DNA from: Dactylorhiza incarnata
Taxonomy: Eukaryota > Streptophyta > Magnoliopsida > Asparagales > Orchidaceae
DNA: 64,000 bases
Reading direction: 5' to 3'
Assembly (NCBI GenBank): GCA_033032865.1
Contig: JAWHQI010000001.1
Span: forward strand, 62,001-126,000
Both the position numbers and the translations under genes were made by a program. Numbering within the stretch: position 1 is the first letter of the stretch; the number at the start of each line of letters is the position of its first letter. Shown piece after piece: positions 8,491 to 20,162 of the stretch. The notes under the pieces are model-generated. The model searched no databases. It was not told the DNA's origin and saw only the letters and a list, made by a program, of their open reading frames with translations.

Positions 8491-11128
8491 CGAGAAAAAC
8501 CGTTATCCGATTCCGAGAATCGACGACTTATTTGACCAACTGGTTGGGTCGACGGTATACTCTAAGCTTGACTTAAGGTCCGGCTACTATTAGCTTAGTA
8601 TTAAGGAATGTGACATTCCAAAAACAGCGTTCAGTACCCGTTTTGGGCACTATGAGTTCACGGTGATGCCGTTCGGTCTGTCCAATGCGCCGTCGGTATT
8701 CATGGACTTAATGAACAGGACGTTCCGAGAGTATTTGGATCAATTTGTGATCGTCTTCATCGACGACATTTTGGTATACTCTCAGTCGGAAGAGGAGCTT
8801 GTAGGGCATCTGCACGCAGTCCTGAGCACCTTGAGGAGGAGTCAGCTATATGCCAAATTCTCCAAGTGCGAGTTTTGGCTACCGTCAGTAGCATTCCTTG
8901 GTCATGTTGTTAGTGGTGAAGGGATTGCAGTTGATCCGTCGAAAATAGAAGCGATCCGAGCGTGGCCTTTGTTGAAAAACGTAGCGGAAGCCCGAAGTTT
9001 CTTAGGACTTGCCGGCTATTATAGGCGCTTTATGGAGAACTTCTCGAGGATTGCACTCCCTCTCACTAAACTGACTAGGAAAGATCATAAGTTCGTTTGG
9101 TCGCCCGAGTGCGCACGAGCTTTTGAAGAGCTGAAGAGCCGACTGACCACGGCGCCCATTCTATGCTCGCCTCAAGGTACGGAAGGCTACGAAATTTATA
9201 GTGACACCTCGGGAAGTGGTTTGGGTTGTGTCCTAGTGCAGTTCGGGAAGGTAATTGCCTATGGCTCCCGGCAACTGAAGGTTCATGAGAGGAATTACCC
9301 GGTCCATGATTTGGAGCTAGCGGTCGTGGTTTTCGCCCTCAAACTTTGGAGGCACTATCTATATGGCGTGAAGATCGATATCTTTACCGACCACAAGAGC
9401 CTCAAGTACTTGCTAGATCAAAGGGAGTCGAGCATGCGTCAAAGGAGGTGGATGGAGTTCCTTGGGGACTACACCTTCGACATCAAATATACCCCCGGTA
9501 AAGGAAATGTAGTTGCGGACGCGTTGAGTCATCGGGCTCCCGCACAAGCAAATTGGATTTTGATGCACGATGAGCGTCTAATCCGTGAGCTAGAAGAAAT
9601 GGAGATCGTTTGCATTGATAGGAGAACGTCTACTTCAGCATGCTTGAACTGGACGGAGGTTCAATATGACCTTGCCGACCGAGTTCGACAAGCATTGGAG
9701 TTGGACGAGAGCATGAAACGATATAAAGCGGAAACCGTTGAGGGGTTAAACGCTGATTTCTCCTTCGAAGACGACCTTATGTGGAAACAAGAAAGGTTAT
9801 GCATCCCAAACGTTGGCACTCTACGGGCGGAATTGATGTACGAGGCTCATCATACCAAGTACTCGATCCACCCGGGGAGCACTAAAATGTATATGGATAT
9901 GAAGAAACTTTTTTGGTGGCCGGGTATGAAGAAAGACATTGCCCTTTACGTGGCCAAGTGTCATACTTGCGCGTTGGTGAAAGCGGAATGTCAACGTCCC
10001 GGTGGGTTTCTGAAGTCCTTGCCGATTCCGGAATGGAAGTTTGATGATATTTCGATGGATTTCGTGCACAGATTGCCGAGATCGCAACATGGAAACGACG
10101 CCATCTGGGTGGTCGTGGACCGTTTGATAAAGGTATCACACTTCATTCCGAACCGGAAGGATGATTCTGTAGAGAAGCTAGCGAAGCTCTATGTTGATAG
10201 TATTGTGAGACTGCACAGTGTCCCACGTAGCATCGTCAGCGATTGTGGCGGGCGTTTCACATCGAAAGATTGGAGGCTTATCCATGAACTGTTGGGCACG
10301 AAATTGAAGTTCAGCACGGCCTTCCACCCGCAAACAGATGGACAGACTGAGAGAACCAACAGGACTATGGAGGATATGCTCCGAATGTGCGCTCTAGACT
10401 TTGGAAAGAAGTGGGAAGATCATCTCTATATGATCGAGTTCGCCTACAATAATAGCTACCAAGCCAGCATAAAGATGGCTCCTTTCGAGGCCCTCTATGG
10501 TAAGAAGTGTCGTACGCCGTTGTCTTGGGCAGAAACGGGCGATACTAAGCTATTGAAACGGAAGGATGTTGAAGAAGCAACTTCGACGATCCGGACTATA
10601 CGTGAAAGGCTATTGGTTGCCCAGGTTAGGAACCTCGAGTTCGCCGTCGGTGACCGGGTTTACTTGAAGATCAAACCGTTCAAAGGGGTATCAAGGATCC
10701 GACGCTTGAAAAAGCTCAGTCCAAGCTACTTAGGACCATTTGAGATCGTGGAGCGTGTTGGTGATGCGGCCTATCGGCTTGCACTATCTGCAGAGCTGAG
10801 CGGTCTGCACGACGTGTTTCACATTTCCGTGTTGAGGAATGCAGTGCAAGAGCCTACTCATATCGTTGCAGTCTACAAAGTGCCGGTTGTTAGTGGGTTG
10901 TCGACGAAAGTCAAGCCCTTACGCATCGAAGATACCGAGGTAAAGCAGCTGCGGAACAAGTCCATTCGGATGGTAAAAGTCCGATGGGATAATTGCGGCC
11001 GAGAGGAGCTCTCTTGGGAGAGAGAGCAAACGATGCTTGCGGAGTACCCCGAGTTATTTCTCTCAGGTAGCTATAACTGTAATTCATGCTATTACAGTTT
11101 TATGAATTTCGGGACGAAATTCTTTTAA
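8491..11128 (+). pseudogene. pol: Pol polyprotein: reverse transcriptase, RNase H, integrase, chromodomain-like tail
   Basis: The frame is recognisable from about 8491 but has an in-frame TAG at 8591-8593, where GYH is normal in reverse transcriptase. The longest open part is 8663-11128. Visible in order: reverse-transcriptase [12 protein letters not shown] and the FIDDILVY catalytic motif (about 8756); RNase H (about 9200-9520, [10 protein letters not shown]); integrase zinc-binding H-H-C-C (about 9845-9990) and D, D, E residues in [16 protein letters not shown] and GQTERTNR. The tail ([18 protein letters not shown]) resembles the short chromodomain of Tekay elements. The stop and missing protease make it a pseudogene despite the long open frame. 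Confidence 0.85.
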
Positions 11129-11140
11129 GGGGGGTGGAGT

Positions 11141-13187
11141 TGTAACACCCCAAAAATCGTAGTTCAGCGAAGTAGGTGGAGTGGTAGTGTTGTGCTTGAA
11201 GCAGGCTAAACTTTCCCTGTCTGCTCTTAGCGCACGATCAGTGGCCTCATCGCGCACGACCAGTGATCGTGCGGCATCGATCGTGCGCATATCAGCAAGA
11301 AAATGGAGTTCTGTCTCCGCTTATCGCACGACCATTTCCCTCTTCGCGCACGACCAGTGATCGTGCGCCTGTGATCGTGCGCACTGTTTTTCTGCTCCGC
11401 GATTTTGAGCGGAGAAGAAGATCGGGCCGTCCAAATCTTTTGGGATCTGATCCGATGGCTAGGATTAGATGCTGGAGGGTCTTAGGGCTTATGAGAGGAG
11501 GTTAAACCTCATATTTTCTAAGCCATTCTCTCTCCAAACCCTAGGGAAAGAAGGAGGAGCCAAGGAAGAAGAAGGAAGATCCCGCCATTGACGGAGCTCC
11601 GGAGCTCCGTTTCGCGAGCCGTTTCCAGATTTGGAGAGTGCAGCCCGGTGCGGTCGTTTCTCACCGTGTTGAATCTCGGATCCATGGTGAAAAAGAACGC
11701 GTCTAGGGTAACGATTCTTCCTCCCGAACTTTGGACTTGTATTTGTCCATTCATTCCTCTTTCTATGCTTGCATGAGGTATATCTTTCACCAAATGGGTG
11801 AAGTGTAGGATTTCCTCAAGTTCTTCGGAACTCCGGGTAGATTGTGTCCGTCCCCGGCATATTGCATGTAGAAAATCCGGTAGTCGTGCGGATTTAGGCA
11901 TTGTGTGTGAAGCCTATTCGTGGCCGTGAGCCCGAATCGGTGATGATTGATTTGCGACGTTGCATTTAGGTTAGGCCTAGAATGCGTGTCGGAGAATGAC
12001 TCCGTGAAATCATCTATAGTATTGCGGGAATTAAGTGTAGGCGTCTTGTGAAGATCCTAACGAAAGCCCCATGCTTTGAGATTGGATGAAGGCAAACCTT
12101 CACCACGAAATTGATGCGGAGTGGTCCTGTACCTCCTTTTTGGTTACGTGTAAAGCCTATGTCCTCGTGAAGGCTTGGGTGTTGTAACCTATGTTTTGTG
12201 TAGCACTAGCAAGTGCTAAACCCTTACGGGCCGAGGTGATGTAATACCCGCATCGTATGTGTGAACTCGACGATGAGAGCTCGGGAATTGGCTGAACTGA
12301 ACCCGTTTCCACGCGTGGCGGTAGGGGGATGTTATCTCTTGTAAATCCGAGCGATCGTGGGAGAGGCCGCAGAAGGTGTTTACCTAGACGGGCCAGAAGC
12401 TCTTTTCCCCTCTAAAGTTTTCGGACTCATGATGGTGTTGGTACTCGGGAAGAAGTACCTTAGGTGCATGCCTCGTGAGCATGGAGCGTGTGGTTGTGTG
12501 TACCCACGTTTGTGATAGATGGATGTTATGTTAGCCTCATGCGATTGCTTAGGCGGTTGTGGGGAACCTTCGGGTGAACCCAACCAACATCATGTGCATA
12601 CCTAGGTTCCCTTCTTTTTGATGCTCAACCTAGAAGATTGATTGTGCTTGAAACCTCACCTTGTGTAGTTGCACTTTCTTTATATTAGTACTTGTGCTAG
12701 TATGGCTTGCTTGCAGGGTAGAAGCTCCGCCACCCCGGGGAAGGGGTGGGGTCGTTATAATTTGGTCAGCTGTGCTGACCGTTACTTTGTTTGCCACCTC
12801 TTGGTGGAATGTTCTTATGCAGGTGCAGGTGAGCCTAGAGGGAAATAGCGGGCGATGGCCCTTTGCTGAGTTGTCCCTCAAAGGCCAGCCTCTTTACTAT
12901 TTTCCTTATATTGCCGGCCTGCGCGCCGATGCATGTTTTTGAGTTATAGTACATTTGATGAATGTAAGGCCTTAAGGCCGTAACTCTCTATATTCTGGTT
13001 TCATTCCTATGATAGTGGACAGTTGTAAAAGAAAGGGTTTAATTAATGCTTCCGCTTACGTTTTATACTCTCGTGTAGTTGTTACTTTTCTGGTTATCAC
13101 TTTTTAACTCCTAGCTAGTGTGGTTTGTATGGCGTGGGGTCCCGGCCAGACCTGCTGTTATACTTTTCATACTGGCAGGGTGTTACA
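11141..13187 (+). mobile_element. 3' LTR of the Tekay/Del-like chromovirus
   Basis: This copy is 2,047 bp. It is preceded by a polypurine tract (TTTTAAGGGGGGTGGAG, about 11124-11140) and followed by the CGCGA duplication. It differs from the 5' LTR at scattered single bases and a one-base deletion near 11301. The dyad cluster recurs at about 11230-11385. Confidence 0.92.
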
Positions 13188-14105
13188 CGCGACTTCTCAT
13201 TTTTCCAAGTTCGTCGCGCGCCCAGAGTGCTCTCGTGTTCGTTGCGCGCTCAGAATGCTTCCCCGTTCGTTGCGCGCTCAGAATGCTTTCTCGCGCGCTC
13301 AGAACGTTTCCACGCTCTGAATGCGCTCATAATATTTCCACATTCTGAACACACTCGCAATTAACATTTCCTAATTTCTCAGATTGCATGAAGCATTCGT
13401 CGCCTTTTTCACCTTCAACGAAGCTGCCCAAACTGCCCGAAGGGCGAGACGGTCATTTAAGAAAAATGGTGATCCGTGTGCTCCGAATCGGCAAATGTGA
13501 TTCGCCCGTCAGGTGGTTACGGTGGTTACAACAGCGAAATTACCAGGCTACCCCTGCCCAAGGCTATAAAAGGAGCTCAGAGCCATCATTTCAGGACACC
13601 TTGCTTTCGGCACCCGAGAGAGCTCAGCGGAGATTTCCTCTGATCTTTCCTTCGGTGCTTGAAGATCCCCTTCGTGGACTTGGAGATTTCCTTTCCCCGA
13701 AAGGCGACTCAGCATTCTCACATTTTTTCTCACCGACATTCTCACTTTTGTTCTCACCAGTATTTTCACGGTTGTTCTCACGGTTGTTCTCAGAAGAAGA
13801 AATACTTAGCTTCCCGAGAGGTGGTCTGTCACCCTCGGAGTTCTCTCTTTCTCTCTACTACTATAGCGATCGGCAGCCTATCGCGCTCAGATTCTACGCA
13901 TCGAATTGTAACCCTCTAGAAGATAGTGTAAGTTGGCCGGCACAGCTCCGGCCGCGTGGTTTTTCACCCTTTTCGGGTTTTCCACGTTAAAAACCTTCGT
14001 GTCACTTACTAACTCACTCATTGATTGTTTGTGCGTTCGGTTCGCTTCCGAGCTAAGGTGGTTCAATTCGACCGGTCTACCAGAGCACCCGAGCGATCCA
14101 CAACA
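13188..14105 (+). mobile_element. Right part of the split plus-strand Tat-like LTR
   Basis: This continues 4102-4707 after the chromovirus and starts with the second CGCGA. It matches the 1739-2750 LTR in reverse complement, including the 28-bp units (about 13208-13300), a TATA box (CTATAAAAGG near 13564-13573), a run of TTCTCAC repeats (about 13716-13795) and the end CCACAACA at 14105. What follows is MuDR-like transposase and not a primer-binding site, so this is a 3' LTR or solo LTR whose element extends leftward. Confidence 0.75.
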
Positions 14106-15094
14106 ACTATCAATGTCGATTGCACATAATAGTACCCAACCGATAGTTGTTTTAATGTGAGTGCCATCCAAACCTATGATCGGTCTGCAACCAACCATGA
14201 ATCCCTTCTTCAATGCACCCAAGCATATGTAAAGTCTCGTGAAAATGCATGTTTGAGAGACTACATCGTGCTTATATTTTACCTTTATTATGGTATCCGG
14301 ATTGGTCCTGTAAATCTCTTCGCAATAGTCCCAAAGCTTAGCGTATTGTTCCAATTCGGTGCCATTAATTGCTTTGGTAGCATGCTTTTTCACTCTATAC
14401 ATCTTCCAAATACTCAAAGATGTTTGGTTCTCCATCTGCATCACCTCTTGCATTGAATTTGCAGGCCATTCAGGGTTGCTCCTGATGTGGTGCTCATACT
14501 TATTTGCTAGAAACTTAGAATTACAGTGTATGGAGTTTGCAACCCTATAGCATGTATGTTTCCCTTTTATTTTCTTCACCTGAAAAATCCTCTCATTATT
14601 TTATATGAACGAAGCAAATAAAACCCACCCACAATCACATGTAATTTGAATTTTATCGCTGTACTTTTTGGTAAATTTTAGTGGTCTTCCTTGCTTGGTA
14701 GCATACAATCTAACTGCATCCCTAAAATCTTTTGCGGTATTGAAACACAAACCCACTTCAAACTCGAAGTCAGAATCATTGGCGTCTCCTTGATAAATCT
14801 GTATTTCTGAACCTTTTCGTTTCTCAGATTTAGACGATGAACGACTATCTTGCTGTATAGTTGGTAATCCAACATTGACACTAACAAAAATTTTTTTGAA
14901 ACTTTTCCACCCAACGATTGAATTTCATCATCGATATGTTCGGCATACATAACATCATCGAACTCAAATTCACTTTCCTCCAAATCAGCCGTAAATGAGG
15001 AATCAAAATCATCACCCTCCTCCTCCATTCTGTCTGAATCACTACCGTTACCTAATGGAATTCCCTCTTGAGAATCATGTGCGCCAATCAACAT
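14106..15094 (-). pseudogene. MuDR-like (MURA) transposase, N-terminal part, broken
   Basis: Minus-strand frames read into each other with a frameshift near 14770-14780. The first (from 15094) has an acidic start and then a FEVGLCFNTAKDFRDAV-type region typical of the MuDR N-terminal domain. A CDCGW motif near 14620 fits the zinc-binding region. The second frame (from 14579) runs through a MULE transposase core with GCRPIIGLDGTHIK, the conserved D of the DDE site. Coding similarity ends at 14106, where the Tat-like LTR begins, so the C-terminal half lies to the left outside the window. The enzyme would cut and paste Mutator-like elements; this copy is inactive. Confidence 0.75.
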
Positions 15095-16040
15095 ATTATC
15101 TCATTCATCTTCATCGGAATGCGACATTCATTAATCGTAAATAAATTCATATAAGAGACTCAAATTTATATAGCAAAAATAGAAAATCATTATAAATCTA
15201 AGTTCGAGTTTACCTAAGGATGGGACTGTCGTAGAATCACACCTTTAATACGCAGCAAATGTTGTGCTCTTTTATGGATTCGTCATAGAGAATCTGCATA
15301 AAATTGGAGGGGCTATATCAAAACCATAAATAAAAAATCAGGGAATTTATTACAACTATGATGCATCTTCTTGGGTGATAGAAAGAGGATCACAATGAGA
15401 ATGATCCATGGTATGGGGAGTCTAGGTACTCCAGAGTGGATCAAGGATGAAGCTCAGCTTGTGGCTTACTTTGAGATTTAATGGAATACACAATATTGCA
15501 TTTAGTGGGCAATTGCAAAAGAGATATGTGGCAGCCATGTTTTTTTGTATTCAGGTCGGAGAAGCATCAATGTAGTGCATCATATTGTTCAAGCTATTAA
15601 TGGCCTAGAAATGAGGGCCAAGTTTGTAGCTAAGTTTTTGGAATGCTCAAGAAATTAATAGAGGAAATGGAAGCAAGCGCATATGGTGCTGACAATGGAG
15701 GAGATGTAGGTTATAGTCTTACCTAGAAGCAGCACACGGTATCGGAAGCAAGCACATCACAAGGTATCGGAAGCACTCAAGTACTTGGAAGAAAGCGTGG
15801 GTGGTGTCGACGATGGAGGAGATCGGCGCAGCTGTCGACGATGGAGGAGATCGGTGCAAGGGTCGACGATGGAGATCGGCGCAAGGGTCGACGTTGGTGG
15901 AGATCGACACTAAGGATAAACCGAAAAGAAACAGTAAGAAAATATAACTTTAAGTTCGGTTAAAAGAAAAGAATGAGTGAGCCCGAAAAATACTTATCAA
16001 AATACCCTTAATATTAGCAGACCGAGGTGCGGAGTGTCAG
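15095..16040. other. Non-coding sequence upstream of the MULE transposase
   Basis: No gene is recognised. The stretch lies between the transposase start and the terminal repeat and is likely the untranslated flank of the MULE. It contains a small tandem array of about 28 bp (GTCGACGATGGAGGAGATCG) starting at 15806, 15834, 15862 and 15887. Confidence 0.45.
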
Positions 16041-16140
16041 CAATCCACTAATTAGAGGGTGCAATGTGCCAATTTTAAACTTTTAGGGTACATTGTGCCA
16101 AAAACAGGTAATTGAAGAGTGCATTGTGCCGATTGCTAAC
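16040..16140 (-). mobile_element. Probable right terminal inverted repeat of the MULE
   Basis: Three copies of a motif close to GGCACAATGCAC (minus strand) occur with centres about 30 bp apart, at 16057-16070, 16086-16099 and 16117-16130. The 32505-34182 MULE ends share this layout (spaced GGCGGAATGCACCC motifs). The position upstream of the transposase fits a terminal repeat. The matching left end is outside the window, so this is inference. Confidence 0.4.
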
Positions 16141-16879
16141 TCCAAACCCTATTAGGGTCCGTTCGTTTGTAACATTTTGGGTCCCTGTTTTCATTTTCAG
16201 TTTTGACGAACAAAATTTTCGTGTTCGTTAGGCCCCTTTTGGGCTTGTTTTGATTTTGACCAAAAAAACGTTGTTTTGGACTCTTTAGGAAAGACCCCTC
16301 TGCGAAATTTTTGGCTCCGTTGCCCGTCCCGAAATCACTGTCCGGGAGAGTGGATACGTTGACGCGTGGCTTAACTTCATGCGTTGAAAATTTTGCGCGC
16401 AAAAAAACCCCACAAAATCGCGCGTTATGTTATTTACTGCTGTTCTTCCGCGGGATTGTATTTCTCCTTCGCTATTACCATTTTCTCCAGCGTTCTGCTG
16501 CCTTGGTACCAATTCTCAGGCGCTCAAGAACTCCCCCATTTTTTAGTTCGTAACATTCGCCCAGGAGAAGCTATTCCATGGAGTCGATGGAGGATCATGT
16601 ATGGTTTTATTTTTATGATGATATTTGTCCACATACAAAATTTTTTAGTCCTGGTGTGGCTCGCCCTGGTGTGGATTAAAATTTGAAAAAGTAGCAAGGT
16701 CAGGGATGATCTTCACGATTATTCATAGAAATAAGTTTGATTGCTATAAATAATATCCATAGAGATCAATATGATATTAATAGAGATCACTTTGATTTCT
16801 ATGGAATTAAAATTGATCTCCATATAGATATGTTACGGCATGTTTTCATGCAGTTTTATTTTATTGTAAGCACAGGAAA
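16141..16879. other. AT-rich non-coding stretch before the FAR1-like sequence
   Basis: No gene is recognised. A GGGTCCGTTCGTTTG motif at about 16154 resembles the termini of plant hAT or Harbinger elements, but no partner end was found. Between 16690 and 16850 short ATAGAGATCA-type words recur. Confidence 0.35.
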
Positions 16880-18035
16880 ATGGAGCTCAAGTCTTTGAAG
16901 TAGTTCGATCATAGCGATGTTGAAGCCTACAATATGTACTGTGCATACGCCAGTAAGGTCGGATTTAGCGTACGTAGGGAGCATATAGTTGTGTGGCCTG
17001 GCACAACCATACTCCGGTTACGTGAATATCGTTGCTCAAGGGTTGGACTCAAAAGACCGGACAAGGTTCCATCATCACATTTCAAATTTCGAAGTTTAGA
17101 AACTAGAATGAATTGTCAAGCAGTTATAGTGTTCAAAGCCGACAAAGAAGGTAGAAATTTGACAGTTTCCAAATTTGTAGAAGAGCATAACCATCCTCTT
17201 GCTTCCCAAAATGAGCAGCACCTACTCCGGTCTCATCAGAATGTTGCAATGGAGAGTGGTACTATTCTGAAGTCAATGGCTGAAGCTGGAATTAGAACGT
17301 CTGATGCTAATTGTTTTCTTGCCGATGAAGTTGGTGGTTGTCAAAATTTGGGATTTACTAAATCTGATGCATATAATTTTATTGATAAGCATAGAAGATC
17401 AAAGATTGATGGCGGGGATGCAGCTAATCTATTAGAACTACTTAAAGAAAGACAAGTTTCCGATAATATGTTTTCATTTGATGTCCAAGTTGATGATATA
17501 AATAGGTTGACAAATTTCTTTTGGATAGATGGCCTTGGAAAAATTGACTACGAGTGTTTTGGTGATGTTGTGATATTCGATACGACTTATCGAATGAACA
17601 AATATAATCTTGCATGTGCCCCATTTGTTGCAGTCAATCACCATTGGCAGAACGTCGTTATTGCTTTTGCATTTATATCAAAGGAAACTATAGAATCATT
17701 TGTATGGCTATTCGAAACATTTTTAAATTTGTATCTTGCAAGCAACCAGTGACAATTTTTACCATCAAAGATCCACCTTGCTTGCGGCCAAAAGGACACT
17801 CAAATGCTCGTATAAAAGGCCACTGGGAGAAGCCAAGTAATACTCAAAAAATTTACTCATTTAACAATGCTTGCATGTACTTTAATTTTATGTAAACTTA
17901 TACTCAACTGCTTGCATGTTCTGAATTGCAGGGAGAAAGGAGAAAAAACAAGCAACAAATGTGGACATCAAAGATGACACCTCATATGAAGTACATGAAG
18001 TGGGACAAGTGTTGAATTACTTGCAAGATTTGTAG
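16880..18035 (+). pseudogene. FAR1-related (FRS/MULE-derived) transcription factor remnant
   Basis: The clear frame is 16934-17752. It has a FAR1-type DNA-binding region with the WRKY-GCM1-like zinc-finger layout (YNMYCAYASKVGFSVRR, then an EEHNHPLA motif). After that comes the start of the MULE transposase domain, FGDVVIFDTTYRMNKYNLACAPFVAVNHHWQ, with the D of the catalytic triad. An upstream in-frame ATG (16880) is cut by TAG at 16901. The transposase domain ends early at 17752, and a separate piece in another frame (about 17765-17850, DPPCLRPKGHSNARIKG) resembles the C-terminus, so the middle is deleted. Plant FAR1 proteins are domesticated MULE transposases regulating light signalling; this copy cannot be one. 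Confidence 0.65.
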
Positions 18036-18205
18036 TGACTATTTTACTCTAAATGTTATGTAAACTTCAGCAAAAGAACGATATTAGGAGTGCTTCAAAT
18101 TTATCACAGAACATAAAGCATTCTCCTCGGTAGTGATGTTATCAAAATGATCCAATACCTGGTTCCTTCTCAGGTTGGGGAACACACGAATTAAATGTTT
18201 CAAAT

Positions 18206-19027
18206 TTAATGATGTTTTCTCTGACCATCTCGCCGTCCTAGGCCTTCTTTCAGGAACCATCGTCGAACATATTGTAGTGTGCTATAGGAACCATATCTGA
18301 AGGACAACAACAAATATTTTAAACAACTAAAATAATAAGAATCAAAGTCAATTAAAAAACTCAAACTTACAACAAGAATATGAGTACACCCATGCATGTA
18401 GTCAATAGACTCATTTGGAAGCATAGATAAGTGAACCTTGGCAAAGACACCCACCCTCTCTGCTATCTGTTTCATGTTATTTGAAGGATGGGAATGGATT
18501 GCCTTGGGCCAATTATGTCTTCTAAACTCGGAGGGCTCAGATAGCTTTACCAGCACTTCAGGAATACGATCACCACTAGCCGAGAAAAAAAAGGTACATA
18601 GTAAATGTAGAATTAAAACATTCAGGTCTACAGATATAGCCTTCGAAGCCATGTCAGTCAATTGTTTCTTCAAAGCATTTTTGGTAATATCTGCATAGGG
18701 CTTTGCTGAATAATTAACTTCTTCCTCTTTGTTCTGCAAACCCAGTATAAGTGCAACTTCGTCGATAGAAAATGTTACTTCTTTTGAGCCCATACAAAAT
18801 ATATTCTTACGTGCATCGTACGATAACATCAAAACATAGATAAGAGGTATATTATGTGGTACTCTAGGGGCCTCAAAAATTTGCAGAACTCCAAGGTTTT
18901 GTAAAATTAGCTTTTGATTTTCATCCAAGGTGGGCACAACTGAACAAGCTCTTGCACAAATATTAGAAAAATAGCATCTACTACTAAGAATATGAGGTTT
19001 TGATGGATATTTCTTCTTCACATCCAT
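18206..19027 (-). CDS. Hypothetical protein with plant-mobile-domain-like region
   Basis: This frame of 273 codons shows a segment, IPLIYVLMLSYDARKNIFCMGSKEVTFSIDEVALILGL (split here as residues about 70-110), in the style of the plant mobile domain/DUF1985 family found in MULE-associated genes. The first 60 residues and the last 60 are unrecognised. It faces the FAR1-like remnant, and its start is 157 bases from the Tat element inserted at 19184. It could be a captured gene in a MULE, an exon of a longer gene cut by that insertion, or a chance frame. Function is unknown. Confidence 0.35.
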   Translation of the reverse strand: MDVKKKYPSKPHILSSRCYFSNICARACSVVPTLDENQKLILQNLGVLQIFEAPRVPHNIPLIYVLMLSYDARKNIFCMGSKEVTFSIDEVALILGLQNKEEEVNYSAKPYADITKNALKKQLTDMASKAISVDLNVLILHLLCTFFFSASGDRIPEVLVKLSEPSEFRRHNWPKAIHSHPSNNMKQIAERVGVFAKVHLSMLPNESIDYMHGCTHILVVSLSFLIDFDSYYFSCLKYLLLSFRYGSYSTLQYVRRWFLKEGLGRRDGQRKHH

Positions 19028-19183
19028 TTCCCTGCAAACATGTTAACATGAAATAGTATAGGAAATGTATAAACGAATGCTCAAATTCGTGTTAGATTTC
19101 AACGTAAAAAACACCTAATTCGGTGATCATGAGAACTATGGAGATTAATTTGATATCCATGAACACCGACTTAGAAATGCTAT

Positions 19184-19948
19184 TGTTGAAACCGATTTCT
19201 CGGTCTCTTGTGAAGCTCGGGGCCCTCACCAAGATGAGGGGCAGCTAGCTCTTACTGATCCCTCGGAGAAGGTAGACTGAAGACTAGGAAGAAGACTAAG
19301 ACCTTGGTCGCAGCGAGGAGGTCCCTCCACTAACCCGGAAGATCGTTGAGTGTTTCCCCTCCCAAGCCAAAGGTTGAGACTCGGGCACCTTGGAGAGCTC
19401 TGGAAATGCTAACCAAGGAAGGCCTAAGGAGAGAGAAGCTGAAGTGAACCCCTCTCCAAAGGTGCCCTTTAAGGTCTATTTATAGATTTTCTGATCTGGC
19501 CTGCAAATAGCAGGATTCCGCCTTCCGAAATGGCTATCCGCACCTCAAATTGGTCTGTTAATAGCCAAACTCCGTTGTTCGGAGGGGCTAAAGGCAGACC
19601 ACCGAGGGTAAAAAGGGAAATTGACCCCGCGGCCTTGCGGAGGAGGGTGCGAGAACCTTGCTGCCGAGCGCTCTCGCGGGTCCTCCCGCTCGCGGGTACG
19701 CTCTTGATCTCGCGAGCTCTCTCGTCCTGCGAGGACTTCGCTGACCCTCTTGAGGGTATCTGCCGAGGGCTGGTCTCGCGAGATCACCCCTTTGCTTCCT
19801 TCTCGCTCGCCTCTTAGCGGGTACTGTGAGAGGGTTTTCTCCGAGGCTTCCCCCGCGAGGTCTTTGGCCCTTTGGCCTTTCTTGTCGCCTCGTCATATCT
19901 CCTCTTTGGGTCCGTTCTGCCTCGCCTGGCGAATATCGGGGTTGTACA
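19184..19948 (-). mobile_element. 3' LTR of the Tat element
   Basis: Read on the minus strand it starts TGTACAACC at 19948 and ends TTTCAACA at 19184. It is preceded on that strand by a purine-rich GAAGAGCGGGGATTG tract. A TATA box (minus, about 19486-19475) matches one in the other LTR. Confidence 0.92.
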
Positions 19949-20062
19949 CAATCCCCGCTCTTCGCAAGGCCACCTAGGCTCGCGAAGAAACATCCAACCT
20001 CTGGTATTCGTCAGCCTCTCGATGATCTGTCAAGAATCTTGGGTCGGGCCCACCCATGGGGC

Positions 20063-20070
20063 TATAAATA
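20063..20070 (+). promoter_or_regulatory. TATA box for antisense gene A
   Basis: TATAAATA lies 93 bases upstream of the gene A start codon at 20163, on the strand opposite gag-pol and outside the LTR. Its use as a promoter is inferred from the motif and spacing. Confidence 0.5.
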
Positions 20071-20162
20071 TCTCCCAACCCTTAATGGCGCGCATCGCCT
20101 CCTCCTTTTTCTCTCTCTTTCTTTCTCACTGTAGCTCTCTGGAGACGTCGTTGTCCAAGGAT

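Larger units (their letters stand above)
4708..13187 (+). mobile_element. Complete Tekay/Del-like chromovirus (Ty3-gypsy), 8,480 bp
   Basis: The element starts TGTAACA at 4708, ends TGTTACA at 13187, and is flanked by a perfect 5-bp target-site duplication CGCGA (4703-4707 and 13188-13192). Domain order is gag, a damaged protease region, reverse transcriptase, RNase H, integrase and a short chromodomain-like tail, all on the plus strand. LTRs are about 2,048 bp. They differ at scattered bases across their length (roughly a few dozen changes by eye), so this is not a brand-new insertion. It interrupts an older Tat-like LTR. Pol has an in-frame stop and the protease region is rearranged, so it is probably non-autonomous now. 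Confidence 0.93.
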
